From positions 1 through 36,984 of IMG/VR virus record IMGVR_UViG_3300032296_000975: a stretch of 36,984 nt of DNA; one strand, written 5' to 3'. The position numbers and the translations under genes were made by a program. The notes under the pieces were generated by a model. The model was not told the DNA's origin. It saw only the letters and a program-made list of their open reading frames with translations, and made no database searches. Shown here in pieces: positions 23,088 through 31,085 of this stretch. Each line of letters opens with the position of its first letter. Positions within the stretch are counted from its first letter, which is position 1. Source of the DNA: a virus.

Positions 23088-23650
23088 TAGAATACGCTTG
23101 CCTCAAGGTCGATTGTTGCGGTGTCGAGTACGGTGCCCGTGCCGATCTTACGTATTTGTACGGTAAACTGACAGAGCTTGCTGTTACCAGTACCAAACTC
23201 TTCAACGTACCAGTTCCTCGTAGTAGACAACGCAAGCCACGTCCCAGTGCCGCTACCACCCGACAGTGTACCCGATGTTAGGGTTACCAGTGCTTCATAG
23301 TTACTGGATTGGTTTGTAGGCGTACACCACTGTTCAAGGTTTGTTGGGTTGATGCCCCCCGCCTGTACGGACTGCTCGACCTGCCCTCCGGCTGTGAGGA
23401 AGTAGTAAGCGTAAGCGTCACTAACACCAGACCCAGATATATACTGATCGGTAATGGAAATAACGACGTTGCTCTTGCCGTAGAAGTTGGTCGGCACGAT
23501 GATAGCGCCAGACGCAACGCCCGCCAGCGTGCGGACGTCGGTGTCGTTCAGCGAAACCGTGGCGGTAGCGGATTTGCCCAGTTCGAGGTTGATAGACTGC
23601 CCCGCAGTGCTGCCGCCCAAGCTGATTGGGCCTGAAGAGTTGAGCGTCAT
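23087..23650 (-). CDS. Fibre-associated structural protein
   Basis: 187 aa, one-base overlap with both neighbours. It starts MTLNSSGPISLGGSTAGQSI and continues NLELGKSATATVSLNDTDVR with GVASGAIIVPTNFYGKSN. This N-terminal block (1-65) is common on phage and prophage tail proteins, where it is followed by variable beta-rich ends, here about 65-187. No signal peptide. It lies between the fibre and the tail hub and is probably a tail tip or fibre-base component. Confidence 0.78.
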   Translation of the reverse strand: MTLNSSGPISLGGSTAGQSINLELGKSATATVSLNDTDVRTLAGVASGAIIVPTNFYGKSNVVISITDQYISGSGVSDAYAYYFLTAGGQVEQSVQAGGINPTNLEQWCTPTNQSSNYEALVTLTSGTLSGGSGTGTWLALSTTRNWYVEEFGTGNSKLCQFTVQIRKIGTGTVLDTATIDLEASVF

Positions 23651-26600
23651 TATTTAACTCCCCGTAGCTCGTCCAGTTCTGCCTTTAACTCTGCAATGGC
23701 CGCGAATGCCACTGCGACCAGTTTCTCGTAATCAACAGCCAGTGTGCCATCATCGCGAGTGCGAACGGCCAGCGGGAACATTTCTTGCACGTCCTGCGCG
23801 ATGACGCCGAAGTCGCTCTTGCGGACGAAATAGCCGTCCTCACCGCCATGCTCTGCGATGTACGCGTCGGTCCAGTCGAACGTCTTGCCGCCTACCGAAG
23901 ATACGATGCCGAGGGCGTTTTCAATCGGCTGCACGTTCTCCTTGAGACGCGCGTCCGACGAATAGTAGGCCGTGACGTTATTGGTCGCGCGGATCTCGCC
24001 CGCCGTACCAGAACCCGCAGTGCCGACGCCAAGGCTGTTGACCTGATAGTTGTTGCTTGTGTTGAGCGCGTTTGCCGTGGTCGCCGTCGTTGCGTTCGTC
24101 GCATTCGTCGCGTTGGTAGCGTTTGTTGCATTGGTGGCTGTTGTAGCGGTTGTAGCGGAGGTAGCTGTTGTAGCCGACGTTGCCGTCGCCGCGTTGCCGC
24201 TGATGTTAATACCCCAAGTGCCGGATGCGCCTGTGCCGTCTGCTTTAGGAGCACCAACGGTGCTGTAGTCAATCGTGCGTGCTGCCGACCCGTTAAACGT
24301 CGTGCCCGCCGCTGCGCCACCTGTGTTGGTGAAGGTTACCGCATTGGTGACCGATCCAGCCGTAGTCGCTGAGGTAGCCGACCCAGCAGTCGTAGCCGAG
24401 GTGGCAGTCGCCGCGTTGCCGTTGATGCTTATGCTCCAAGTGCCCGACGCGCCGGAACCAGTGGCCGAGGGAACGCTAAGGTTAGACCGAGCAGTTGCCG
24501 CATCGGTTGCGCCTGTGCCGCCGCTGGTGACAGGCAGAGTGCCTGAGACCTGTGTGGTCAGGCTGACGCCAGACAACGTGCCGCCGAGCGTCAGGTTACC
24601 CGAGGAGGTGACGGTGCCCGTGAGCGTGATGCCGTTGACCGATCCAGTACCGCCAACTGAGGTGACGGTGCCGGTGGTGGAGCTGGTGCCCGCGCCGATG
24701 GCCGAGCGGAACGACGCCGCGTCGAGAGCCGAGACCGTGTTGTCTGCGTTGAAGCGGGGGAACGTAACGGCACTCGGGTTGGCGAGGGTGAACATGCTGC
24801 TGCCGATGGCCGTCGCGCCAAGGTTGGTACGCGCACCTCCAGCCGTCGTCGATGCCGTGCCGCCCTGTCCTATGCTCAATGCGGTCGTCAGGCCCGATAG
24901 AGCCGTGATGTCGCTGTTTGCACCCGAGGCAGCCGCCCCAAGGCTGCTGCGTGCGCCCGCAGCCGTCGAGGAGGCTGTGCCGCCCTGCGCGATGCTCAGA
25001 GGCGTGCTGAGGCCCGATAGAGACGTGATGTCGCTGTTAGCGCCAGAGGCAGCCGCGCCGAGGTTCAGACGCGCACCAGAGGCCGTAGCGCCGCCTGTGC
25101 CGCCATTCGTGACGGCCAGAGTGCCGCCAAGCGTCAGCGTGCCGCTTCCAGTGACAGGGCCACCAGAGAAAGAAAGACCCGTCGTGCCGCCCGAGGCGTC
25201 GACTGAGGTAACCGTACCGCCGCCAGCCGTCGACGTAATCGTGATTGAGCCGCCGCCGTTGGTGATGCTGATGCCCGAGCCAGCCGTCAGGGTTGCCTTG
25301 GTCAGCGTGTTGCCGGTGCTGTTGCCGATGAGCAACTGCCCGTCGGTGTACGAGGTCTGGCCCGTGCCGCCGTTGGCGACAGGTAGCGCAGTGCCTGACA
25401 GCGAGACGGCGAGCGTGCCTGAAGTCGTGATAGGAGATCCGGTGACGGACAGGAACGAGGGAACGGTCAGCCCAACGCTGGTCACCGAGCCTGAACCCGT
25501 GCCGACGCCCACGCCGTTGATGAAGAGACCCGTCGCGTTGATCGTGCCTGTGCCCTGCGCGCCACCCGTCGGTGCGCCGACCTGCACGCCGCCAGAGGCA
25601 GTTAGCGCGGTGATGTCGCTGTTGCTGCCCGACTGGGCCGCGCTGAGGTTAGAGCGCGCACCTGCGGCTGTCGTAGATCCTGTGCCGCCCTGCGCAACGG
25701 TCAAGGCCGTTGTGAGGCCCGTGATCGAGGTGATGTCGCTATTCGCGCCAGACGCTGCCGCCGCGATGGCGGAGCGGGCAGCAGCCGTTGTGGATGCCGT
25801 AAAGACGCCGGTGCCGATGCCCGTGCCGCCGAGGTTGGTCAGCGCGGAGCCTGCGGTGGTCGCGCCGGTGCCGCCCTGTGAGATGCCGACCACGCCTGCG
25901 AATGCCGCCGCAGTCGTTGCGGTGATGATGTCCGTGCCGTCGGAATAGTAGATACCCGTCGTGTTCTGCGTCACAACAACAGGGGATGAGCTGCCCGACA
26001 CGCGGACAGAGAGGGTGAAGGCACCCGTCGTCTGGTTATTAATCCAGTACTGCTGCACGGTGGCAGGCACGACGACAGTCACGTTGCCGCTCAGTGTGCC
26101 TGTGAACTTGTAGGCAATCCGGTTCAGTTCAGATCCGCTCAGCGTGTACGTGCCTGTAGTGACGGCGACAGACGTGTAGTCGAAGGCAAAGACCGCCTGC
26201 TGGCCGAGGCCGATGGTGTACCACTGGATGCCGTCGGTCACGATGCTGGCGCTGTCGCCCGGCTGCAAGGTGAGCGTGCTGCTGCCATTGATCAGCTCTG
26301 CGCCAGATGGGTCGACGACAAGGTCGCCCGTGCCGCTGTTGCGCAGGTTGATGAACCAGCCGTCAGTCGCCGAGACGGAAGTTGGCAAGTTCAACGTGCC
26401 CAGTGCGCCTGTCCAGACAAAAGTCTTAGCGCGGTCGCCTGTGGTCGTCGTGACTGGCGTTGAGGAGAAATCGACAACCTCGGCGTTCTGCGCGAGAGTT
26501 GAGCCGAGGGCAACGAGGCCGGGGCCTGCAAGCGCAGAGGCTTGCGCCTGTGCGGTAGCCGCGCCGTAACGGAAGACGCGCCACGTTCCTGCGACCGTTG

Positions 26601-26928
26601 TGTTGTCCGTCAGGTAAATCTGCCACTGCTCGCCTGCACTCATGCTGAGAATGGCGTTGCCTGCGGCAGTGTCGACCGTGACGATGCTAGGGCCGAGGTT
26701 GTTGAAGAGGATCGTCTGCCCGACGCCGACCTTCGTCGCGTCAGGCATGATGATGGTGTAGACGCCAGTCGGCGTTACATCGATGATGCGGGCGACGACG
26801 TTGTTGCCGGTGGTGGCCTCAAGCGGCCACTCAAGCGTTACATCGCCAGACAGCGACAGCGGAAGATACGACACGTCCGAGGGGTAGATCGTGCTGCCCC
26901 CGAAGACCTGAGTGAACGATGTGGACAT
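23650..26928 (-). CDS. Tail fibre/spike with C-terminal S74 intramolecular chaperone
   Basis: 1092 aa. The N-terminal part (about 1-340) is beta-rich and should attach to the tail. The middle is built of repeated modules of the kind QGGTGATTAG...ALTNLG and GANSDITSLSGL, typical of phage fibre shafts. Around 895-965 there is a low-complexity AT(N/S)AT region. The C-terminus is the endosialidase-type chaperone (Peptidase_S74): YYSSDARLKENV with Ser991 and Lys996 as the self-cleavage pair, a GVIAQDVQEMFP segment, and a final coiled coil. The chaperone trimerises the fibre and is cut off. It binds the host surface. It lies directly downstream of the adaptor gene. Confidence 0.9.
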   Translation of the reverse strand: MSTSFTQVFGGSTIYPSDVSYLPLSLSGDVTLEWPLEATTGNNVVARIIDVTPTGVYTIIMPDATKVGVGQTILFNNLGPSIVTVDTAAGNAILSMSAGEQWQIYLTDNTTVAGTWRVFRYGAATAQAQASALAGPGLVALGSTLAQNAEVVDFSSTPVTTTTGDRAKTFVWTGALGTLNLPTSVSATDGWFINLRNSGTGDLVVDPSGAELINGSSTLTLQPGDSASIVTDGIQWYTIGLGQQAVFAFDYTSVAVTTGTYTLSGSELNRIAYKFTGTLSGNVTVVVPATVQQYWINNQTTGAFTLSVRVSGSSSPVVVTQNTTGIYYSDGTDIITATTAAAFAGVVGISQGGTGATTAGSALTNLGGTGIGTGVFTASTTAAARSAIAAAASGANSDITSITGLTTALTVAQGGTGSTTAAGARSNLSAAQSGSNSDITALTASGGVQVGAPTGGAQGTGTINATGLFINGVGVGTGSGSVTSVGLTVPSFLSVTGSPITTSGTLAVSLSGTALPVANGGTGQTSYTDGQLLIGNSTGNTLTKATLTAGSGISITNGGGSITITSTAGGGTVTSVDASGGTTGLSFSGGPVTGSGTLTLGGTLAVTNGGTGGATASGARLNLGAAASGANSDITSLSGLSTPLSIAQGGTASSTAAGARSSLGAAASGANSDITALSGLTTALSIGQGGTASTTAGGARTNLGATAIGSSMFTLANPSAVTFPRFNADNTVSALDAASFRSAIGAGTSSTTGTVTSVGGTGSVNGITLTGTVTSSGNLTLGGTLSGVSLTTQVSGTLPVTSGGTGATDAATARSNLSVPSATGSGASGTWSISINGNAATATSATTAGSATSATTAGSVTNAVTFTNTGGAAAGTTFNGSAARTIDYSTVGAPKADGTGASGTWGINISGNAATATSATTATSATTATTATNATNATNATNATNATTATTANALNTSNNYQVNSLGVGTAGSGTAGEIRATNNVTAYYSSDARLKENVQPIENALGIVSSVGGKTFDWTDAYIAEHGGEDGYFVRKSDFGVIAQDVQEMFPLAVRTRDDGTLAVDYEKLVAVAFAAIAELKAELDELRGVK

Positions 26929-26930
26929 TA

Positions 26931-27584
26931 TTAGGCCTCCTTGCGCACAGCGGATCGGTCGAGGATTTTACCAAGGTCTTCGCCGTTTAGCATCGCCGCC
27001 GCGCGATCATACATGCTCTGCCAAACTTGGATGCGTTCGTCGTTCTTCAGGAACGGCGTGGCTTCCACCAGCGTGCCGTAAAGCAGAAGCTGTGGAGCGT
27101 ATTCCGTGACCCAATTCGTCTGCACGCTGTCGTCGAGCAACGGCGGCAATTCGTAATAGAGGATCTCGAAGGGGTAATCTTGATCGGGCGTTGGCGCGAT
27201 CAACCAGTGGCTATAATCATAGTCGCTGTAGAAAACAGGCTGGTCGGTGTCGAGTGCGTTGGGCCAGTACGTGCGAATATATTCGTAATCGCGCGTGAAC
27301 AGGAACTTGCGATTGTCACCCGTTGCGCCCGTGCCGATGTTGATCGACACGGTGTCGCGCCAGCGGTCGGGCTTAGGGTAAACCGATTGCCCAGTGTTGA
27401 GCTCGCCCGTCACGACATTGATGAAGCCCTGAACCTTGAGTTCACGAGCAATCTTGCGCTCCGCCAAGTTGATGAGGCGCGGGATTTGCTCGTAAACGAC
27501 AGCGTCAGACGCGAGTGTCGCGCCGCGCTCAAGGTAGCGGCGGACATCCTGTTGAAGGCTCTCGAAGGTCATCGTCGTGGACAT
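26931..27584 (-). CDS. Head-tail adaptor (SU10-type)
   Basis: 217 aa, ATG after AGAGG. Helical N-terminus FESLQQDVRRYLERG with IPRLINLAERKIARELKVQG, followed by a beta part with FLFTRDYEYIRTYWPN and FEILYYELPPLLDDSVQTNW. It finishes with helices LLLYGTLVEATPFLKNDERI and WQSMYDRAAAMLNGED. This helix-beta-helix plan matches adaptor proteins of podoviruses such as SU10 that sit under the portal. It should join the capsid portal to the tail hub. The portal gene itself is not in the window. Confidence 0.82.
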   Translation of the reverse strand: MSTTMTFESLQQDVRRYLERGATLASDAVVYEQIPRLINLAERKIARELKVQGFINVVTGELNTGQSVYPKPDRWRDTVSINIGTGATGDNRKFLFTRDYEYIRTYWPNALDTDQPVFYSDYDYSHWLIAPTPDQDYPFEILYYELPPLLDDSVQTNWVTEYAPQLLLYGTLVEATPFLKNDERIQVWQSMYDRAAAMLNGEDLGKILDRSAVRKEA

Positions 27585-27628
27585 AGGGGCCTCTATACCT
27601 GTTTTTTATTGGTTTGGACAGACACCGC

Positions 27629-27802
27629 CTACAGATATTCGGCGAGGGCAGTTGCGATGCCTGCGAAAGTGATAAGAACGGCTGCGATTTTGCTTTTCTT
27701 ACCGAACTTCGGCGCGTCTCCGGCCATCGGCAAGATCTTGTTGGTGGCTTTCTTGAGGATCGCCTTTTCGGCTTCCTTCTTCAATACGCTTTTCAAATCC
27801 AT
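27629..27802 (-). CDS. Small one-membrane-segment protein, candidate holin
   Basis: 57 aa, from the ATG at 27802, which has AAGGAGA eight bases upstream; an in-frame ATG 21 bases earlier overlaps the endolysin end and lacks this site. The first 42 residues are basic (MDLKSVLKKEAEKAILKKAT). One hydrophobic segment, IAAVLITFAGIATALAEYL, fills the C-terminus. It lies 11 bases after the endolysin gene. A class III-like or pinholin role is possible but unproven; the two membrane proteins upstream of the endolysin are competing candidates. Confidence 0.65.
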   Translation of the reverse strand: MDLKSVLKKEAEKAILKKATNKILPMAGDAPKFGKKSKIAAVLITFAGIATALAEYL

Positions 27803-27813
27803 TGTTCTTCTCC

Positions 27814-28428
27814 TTAGAGCCAAGCAGCATATTTCTTGGTTTTCAGTTTACGGTCTTCAAGGCCGTGGGTTCCGCCATTGATCCGCTTTGTCAGGGCAAG
27901 GATCGCAGCGTCGTTGATGCCTTGGTCGCAGATCGACCAGAGCTTGTTTGCGTCAAAGAACCACAGGGCGCTTTCAAAGCCGAGTTCGGTAGCGACGAGG
28001 TCTGGATTGTCCAAAATCTCCTGTTCGCGACCAATGTATTTCCCGAATGCGCGGTAGTTGTTCTTCCCGGTGAGCTGGAGCGGACCTCGGCCCCGGTATT
28101 TCCAACCGTCACCAGACGCTTCATCGCCGTTGCCCATACGGTTGGCATAGACGCGATTGGCTATGCGCTGCGGCTGACGCTCATACGCCTTGGCGAGTGC
28201 ATCGGTCGGGAAGTACTTTCCGAAGATGCCGCGCAGTCCCTTCGCGCCGTAGTTCAGGTTTTCGCTGAAGGCCTTAAAGTTGCCGCTCTCGTGCGCCGTC
28301 TGGGCAAAGAAATGCGCGGCGCGGTTCTTGTTCAGCTTGAAATGGGCGCAGGCGGATTTCAGTGTCCCCGGTCCGAACGCACCATCTGGATGGCATCCAC
28401 ATTTACTTTGAAGGTTTATAAGGCTCAT
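27814..28428 (-). CDS. GH19 chitinase-like endolysin
   Basis: 204 aa from the ATG at 28428, which overlaps the upstream TGA (ATGA). The N-terminal 30 residues (LQSKCGCHPDGAFGPGTL) look like a remnant of a peptidoglycan-binding repeat. The catalytic core has AAHFFAQTAHESGNFKAFSE followed by NLNYGAKGL, where Glu47 and Glu56 are the expected acid and base of GH19 enzymes, then YRGRGPLQLTGKNNY. It degrades the glycan strand of host peptidoglycan at lysis. No signal peptide, so a holin is needed. Likely partners are the small membrane proteins next to it. Confidence 0.92.
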   Translation of the reverse strand: MSLINLQSKCGCHPDGAFGPGTLKSACAHFKLNKNRAAHFFAQTAHESGNFKAFSENLNYGAKGLRGIFGKYFPTDALAKAYERQPQRIANRVYANRMGNGDEASGDGWKYRGRGPLQLTGKNNYRAFGKYIGREQEILDNPDLVATELGFESALWFFDANKLWSICDQGINDAAILALTKRINGGTHGLEDRKLKTKKYAAWL

Positions 28429-28937
28429 TTCCCCGCACTCCGCCAATCTGGAAAGTCATTTTCGTCAACTACGCCGTCGCCGTTGGCATCATAGCGCAAA
28501 TCGTTGCGATACTTTTCCCAAGGCTCCATGTCATCGTCGTCGTCGTCATCTGGCGTGTCGATGAATACTGTATCCTGCGGATCGTCATATGCCTTTGGCG
28601 CTGGTGCAACCATATCAGGCGTAAGCGGTAGTGGGTCTGGTTCGGGCGCTACAGGGGCCGCAGGCTCAGGCTCAGGATCGTTGCGGTCTTCTGGCGGCGG
28701 TGGAACCAGCTCACCCTTCATGCCCATCAGCGTGGCGTAGGAACCAGCCACAGCGCCGACAACCGAGGTCATGACGTAGCTTAGGAGGCCGAAGACGTCC
28801 TTGTTGTCGATGATTTCGTTCGACACGAACAGGCCAACAATCATAGCACAGGTAATGGCGCAGATGACAAACGCCATTGTGCGAGCAGCCAACAAGAGCG
28901 CCTTGATGCGCGCTTCCATTAATTTATCTTCCATCAT
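28425..28937 (-). CDS. Membrane protein with Pro/Asp-rich tail and dockerin-like calcium loop
   Basis: 170 aa, TGATG overlap with the upstream gene. Two hydrophobic segments (about 20-42 and 48-72) would form a hairpin in the inner membrane. A Pro/Glu/Asp linker (about 78-120) leads to an Asp run at about 130-136, then DANGDGVVDEND at 150-161. That is a full 12-residue dockerin/EF-type calcium loop (D1, N3, D5, G6, D9, D12). Two membrane spans, small size and the endolysin next door fit a class II holin, but the long tail with a calcium loop is unusual. Confidence 0.68.
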   Translation of the reverse strand: MMEDKLMEARIKALLLAARTMAFVICAITCAMIVGLFVSNEIIDNKDVFGLLSYVMTSVVGAVAGSYATLMGMKGELVPPPPEDRNDPEPEPAAPVAPEPDPLPLTPDMVAPAPKAYDDPQDTVFIDTPDDDDDDDMEPWEKYRNDLRYDANGDGVVDENDFPDWRSAGK

Positions 28938-29458
28938 CAGTCCTTTCCGGCCAGCGGGTTCGCCAGCGTCTTTTGAATACGTTCGGCAGTCTCAGCCTCA
29001 AGTTCCTTGATGCGACGCTGCTGCTCCTGATCCTGCTGGCGCAGTTGCTCTATGACAGCGCGCTGCATCGCCATGTTCTGCGCGTCGCTATTCCTAACGC
29101 TGCTCGACACCGCGTCAACTGTCTGGCGCGTGCCGCTCACGCTGCTGGAAATGCTGCCCGTCATATAATTTAGGGCTTCGCTGTTAATCTTGGTCAGACG
29201 CTCGACACTCGTGACGCGCTCATCCAGCACCGAAATGCGTCCTTCAATGCCAGACAGATCCGGCGGCACATAGGCAGCGGTCACTTCCTTCATGGTCAAG
29301 AACTGCTGATACACTTGGAAGCCAGCCCAGAGGCCGCCGACAATGGTCGATATAGCCGCGAAGATAATGGCAATCTTGCCGCTGCTCAGGCCACCAATCT
29401 TAAAACTGAAGCCGCTCTCATCAAAGGCGACCTTGGGTTCCTCATCTGTACTGCTCAT
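28937..29458 (-). CDS. Membrane-anchored coiled-coil protein
   Basis: 173 aa, ATG after AGGAG, overlapping the preceding gene by 17 bases. After an acidic N-terminus (1-28) comes one hydrophobic segment, KIAIIFAAISTIVGGLWAGF at about 28-47. The remainder is polar and helical: a YVPPDLSGIEGRISVLDERV segment, then a long Gln/Glu/Arg coiled coil IEQLRQQDQEQQRRIKELEA to about 155. With an N-terminal membrane anchor and periplasmic coiled coil, it has the architecture of a phage i-spanin or Rz-like protein. No o-spanin lipoprotein was found, so spanin is only a suggestion. Confidence 0.65.
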   Translation of the reverse strand: MSSTDEEPKVAFDESGFSFKIGGLSSGKIAIIFAAISTIVGGLWAGFQVYQQFLTMKEVTAAYVPPDLSGIEGRISVLDERVTSVERLTKINSEALNYMTGSISSSVSGTRQTVDAVSSSVRNSDAQNMAMQRAVIEQLRQQDQEQQRRIKELEAETAERIQKTLANPLAGKD

Positions 29459-31085
29459 CTACCATCTCCTGCCAGCGGGCATCATTCGTCTGCATCAGTC
29501 GATACAATTCAAAGTTTGCGTCTTGCAGCCTACGTCGGCTGTATATATCACGAATTGCGTAAAAGTCAGCCCTATCTTGCAGGGATGTCTGAGTGTACGC
29601 AGCGAAGTCCGGCACGGCTCCCATTTCATTGATGGTTTCCGATTGGCCTTCTGACATCTCGTTTTCTGATTTTTCAGATGAGGCGGTTGCCGCAGCGGGC
29701 GCGGCGTTGCTTTGACCGCCGACGCTGTTCAAGATTTCAAAGGTATTAGCCATCGAAACAGGGCTGCCCACTGCTATGGCGGCATCGAGCGGTGACGAGC
29801 CAAGGCCGACACCGCTGCCGCCTGCAACGGAAGCACTCGACCCAAAATCGACACGCATTTGGAAGCCAGCAAAGCCCTGCACCGATTGTGCGTTGCCTTC
29901 AAAGGCCGACGCTTGGCTGGCCTGTTCGGCCTCCTCGAAGAAGGCCGATTGCTGCGCGCTCTCCTCAAGCGCCGTAGCATTTGCTTCTTGCTCCGCGCCC
30001 GATGCGTCTTGGCTTTCCAAAGCGTTCTCTGCGCCTTCCAGCGACGCCAAGGTTTCACTGGCTAAAGTTTCTTTATCATCTTCGGGGCCTTGCGCCGCCA
30101 ATGCAGCCAATTCTTCAGGGGACAGGCGCTCGTCATCAATATCTTCTAAATCCTGTTCCGACACCAGCTCTTCGACGGTGTCGTCTTCGACCGCCTCTTC
30201 AACGGCAGCCTCCTCAGCGGCAGCTTCGGCGTCAGCTTCGAGCGATGCTTCGGCAGTTTCCAGCGCCTGTTGCGCTTCTTCAATCTCCTGCTCGGCCACA
30301 TCTTCCATCTGCACTTCTTCCTGCGGCGTCTGCTCGACTGAAGCCACGGAAGTGTCCGACGTGCTTTCCGTAGGATCAGGTGCGCCGACATCGATGGATG
30401 CCGGTGGGCAGGTCGGGTCCATAGGCGTTGCGTTGCAGTCAACAGGCACAACCTCTGGCTCAGGCGCAATCCACGACAAGAGGCCCGACTGGTTCTGTAG
30501 GAACTGCGCGTTGCGCCCGTAGAAGAGCGGGATGTTATCATCCGCAGTTGGGCCGGTGAGGCCCGCAGTAAAGTCGCGGTAGCCGGAGAAGCCCAGATTG
30601 CCAAAATTCAGTTGTATGTCCCCGTTGGCGAAGAGGCCAATCTCGAAGGTGCTGCTGTTGTTCGTGCCATATTCGTTCACGCCATACCAGCCGAAGAGGA
30701 TTGAGCCGTCGTCGCGGCGATAATATGGGTTGCCCGTATAGCTGATTAGGTCTGACCAGTAGGCATAGATTGTGTTGCGCTGCGCCATCTCGATAGGCTG
30801 GCCGTTGCAGCATAGATGCGCGCCGCTCTGGAACGACACAAAGCCGTTCGACGACACCCAAACGTCACTGAATGTCTGGCCCCAATAATCGAACTCAAAG
30901 CCGAGAGCCACGTTCCGCGTGTTATCATCGCCCAAATTGAGCGGTGTCATTGTGGTTGGAGCGCCGAGGATTTGCGGCGGGATTAAGGCAGGTTCGTAGG
31001 TCTGCGCAGCCGCAGATGTACTGACCAGCAATGCAGCCAGTAAAGAGATTAGACGCTTAGTCTGCGTCGGGGCGGCGGTCGGCAT
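29442..31085 (-). CDS. Secreted nidogen-like domain protein with acidic coiled-coil middle
   Basis: 547 aa from the ATG at 31085; an in-frame start ten codons earlier lies deeper in the upstream gene. Signal peptide: KRLISLLAALLVSTSAAAQT with cleavage after AAA. Residues about 30-180 form a beta domain with FEFDYWGQTFSDVWVSSNGF and a FEIGLFANGDIQLNFGNLGF segment, as in NIDO-type secreted domains. The middle (about 230-400) is very rich in Glu and Ala with predicted helices. The end is helical (FYAIRDIYSRRRLQDANFEL). Unusual for a phage. Position beside lysis genes suggests export to the periplasm or outer surface. Confidence 0.68.
   Translation of the reverse strand: MPTAAPTQTKRLISLLAALLVSTSAAAQTYEPALIPPQILGAPTTMTPLNLGDDNTRNVALGFEFDYWGQTFSDVWVSSNGFVSFQSGAHLCCNGQPIEMAQRNTIYAYWSDLISYTGNPYYRRDDGSILFGWYGVNEYGTNNSSTFEIGLFANGDIQLNFGNLGFSGYRDFTAGLTGPTADDNIPLFYGRNAQFLQNQSGLLSWIAPEPEVVPVDCNATPMDPTCPPASIDVGAPDPTESTSDTSVASVEQTPQEEVQMEDVAEQEIEEAQQALETAEASLEADAEAAAEEAAVEEAVEDDTVEELVSEQDLEDIDDERLSPEELAALAAQGPEDDKETLASETLASLEGAENALESQDASGAEQEANATALEESAQQSAFFEEAEQASQASAFEGNAQSVQGFAGFQMRVDFGSSASVAGGSGVGLGSSPLDAAIAVGSPVSMANTFEILNSVGGQSNAAPAAATASSEKSENEMSEGQSETINEMGAVPDFAAYTQTSLQDRADFYAIRDIYSRRRLQDANFELYRLMQTNDARWQEMVDEQYR

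Noticed and set aside
24275-25948. Open plus-strand frame of 557 codons opposite the 1092-residue fibre
   Set aside because: The repeated Pro/Val/Ala sequence is the reverse image of the Gly/Thr/Ser repeats of the fibre; no independent start signal or domain.
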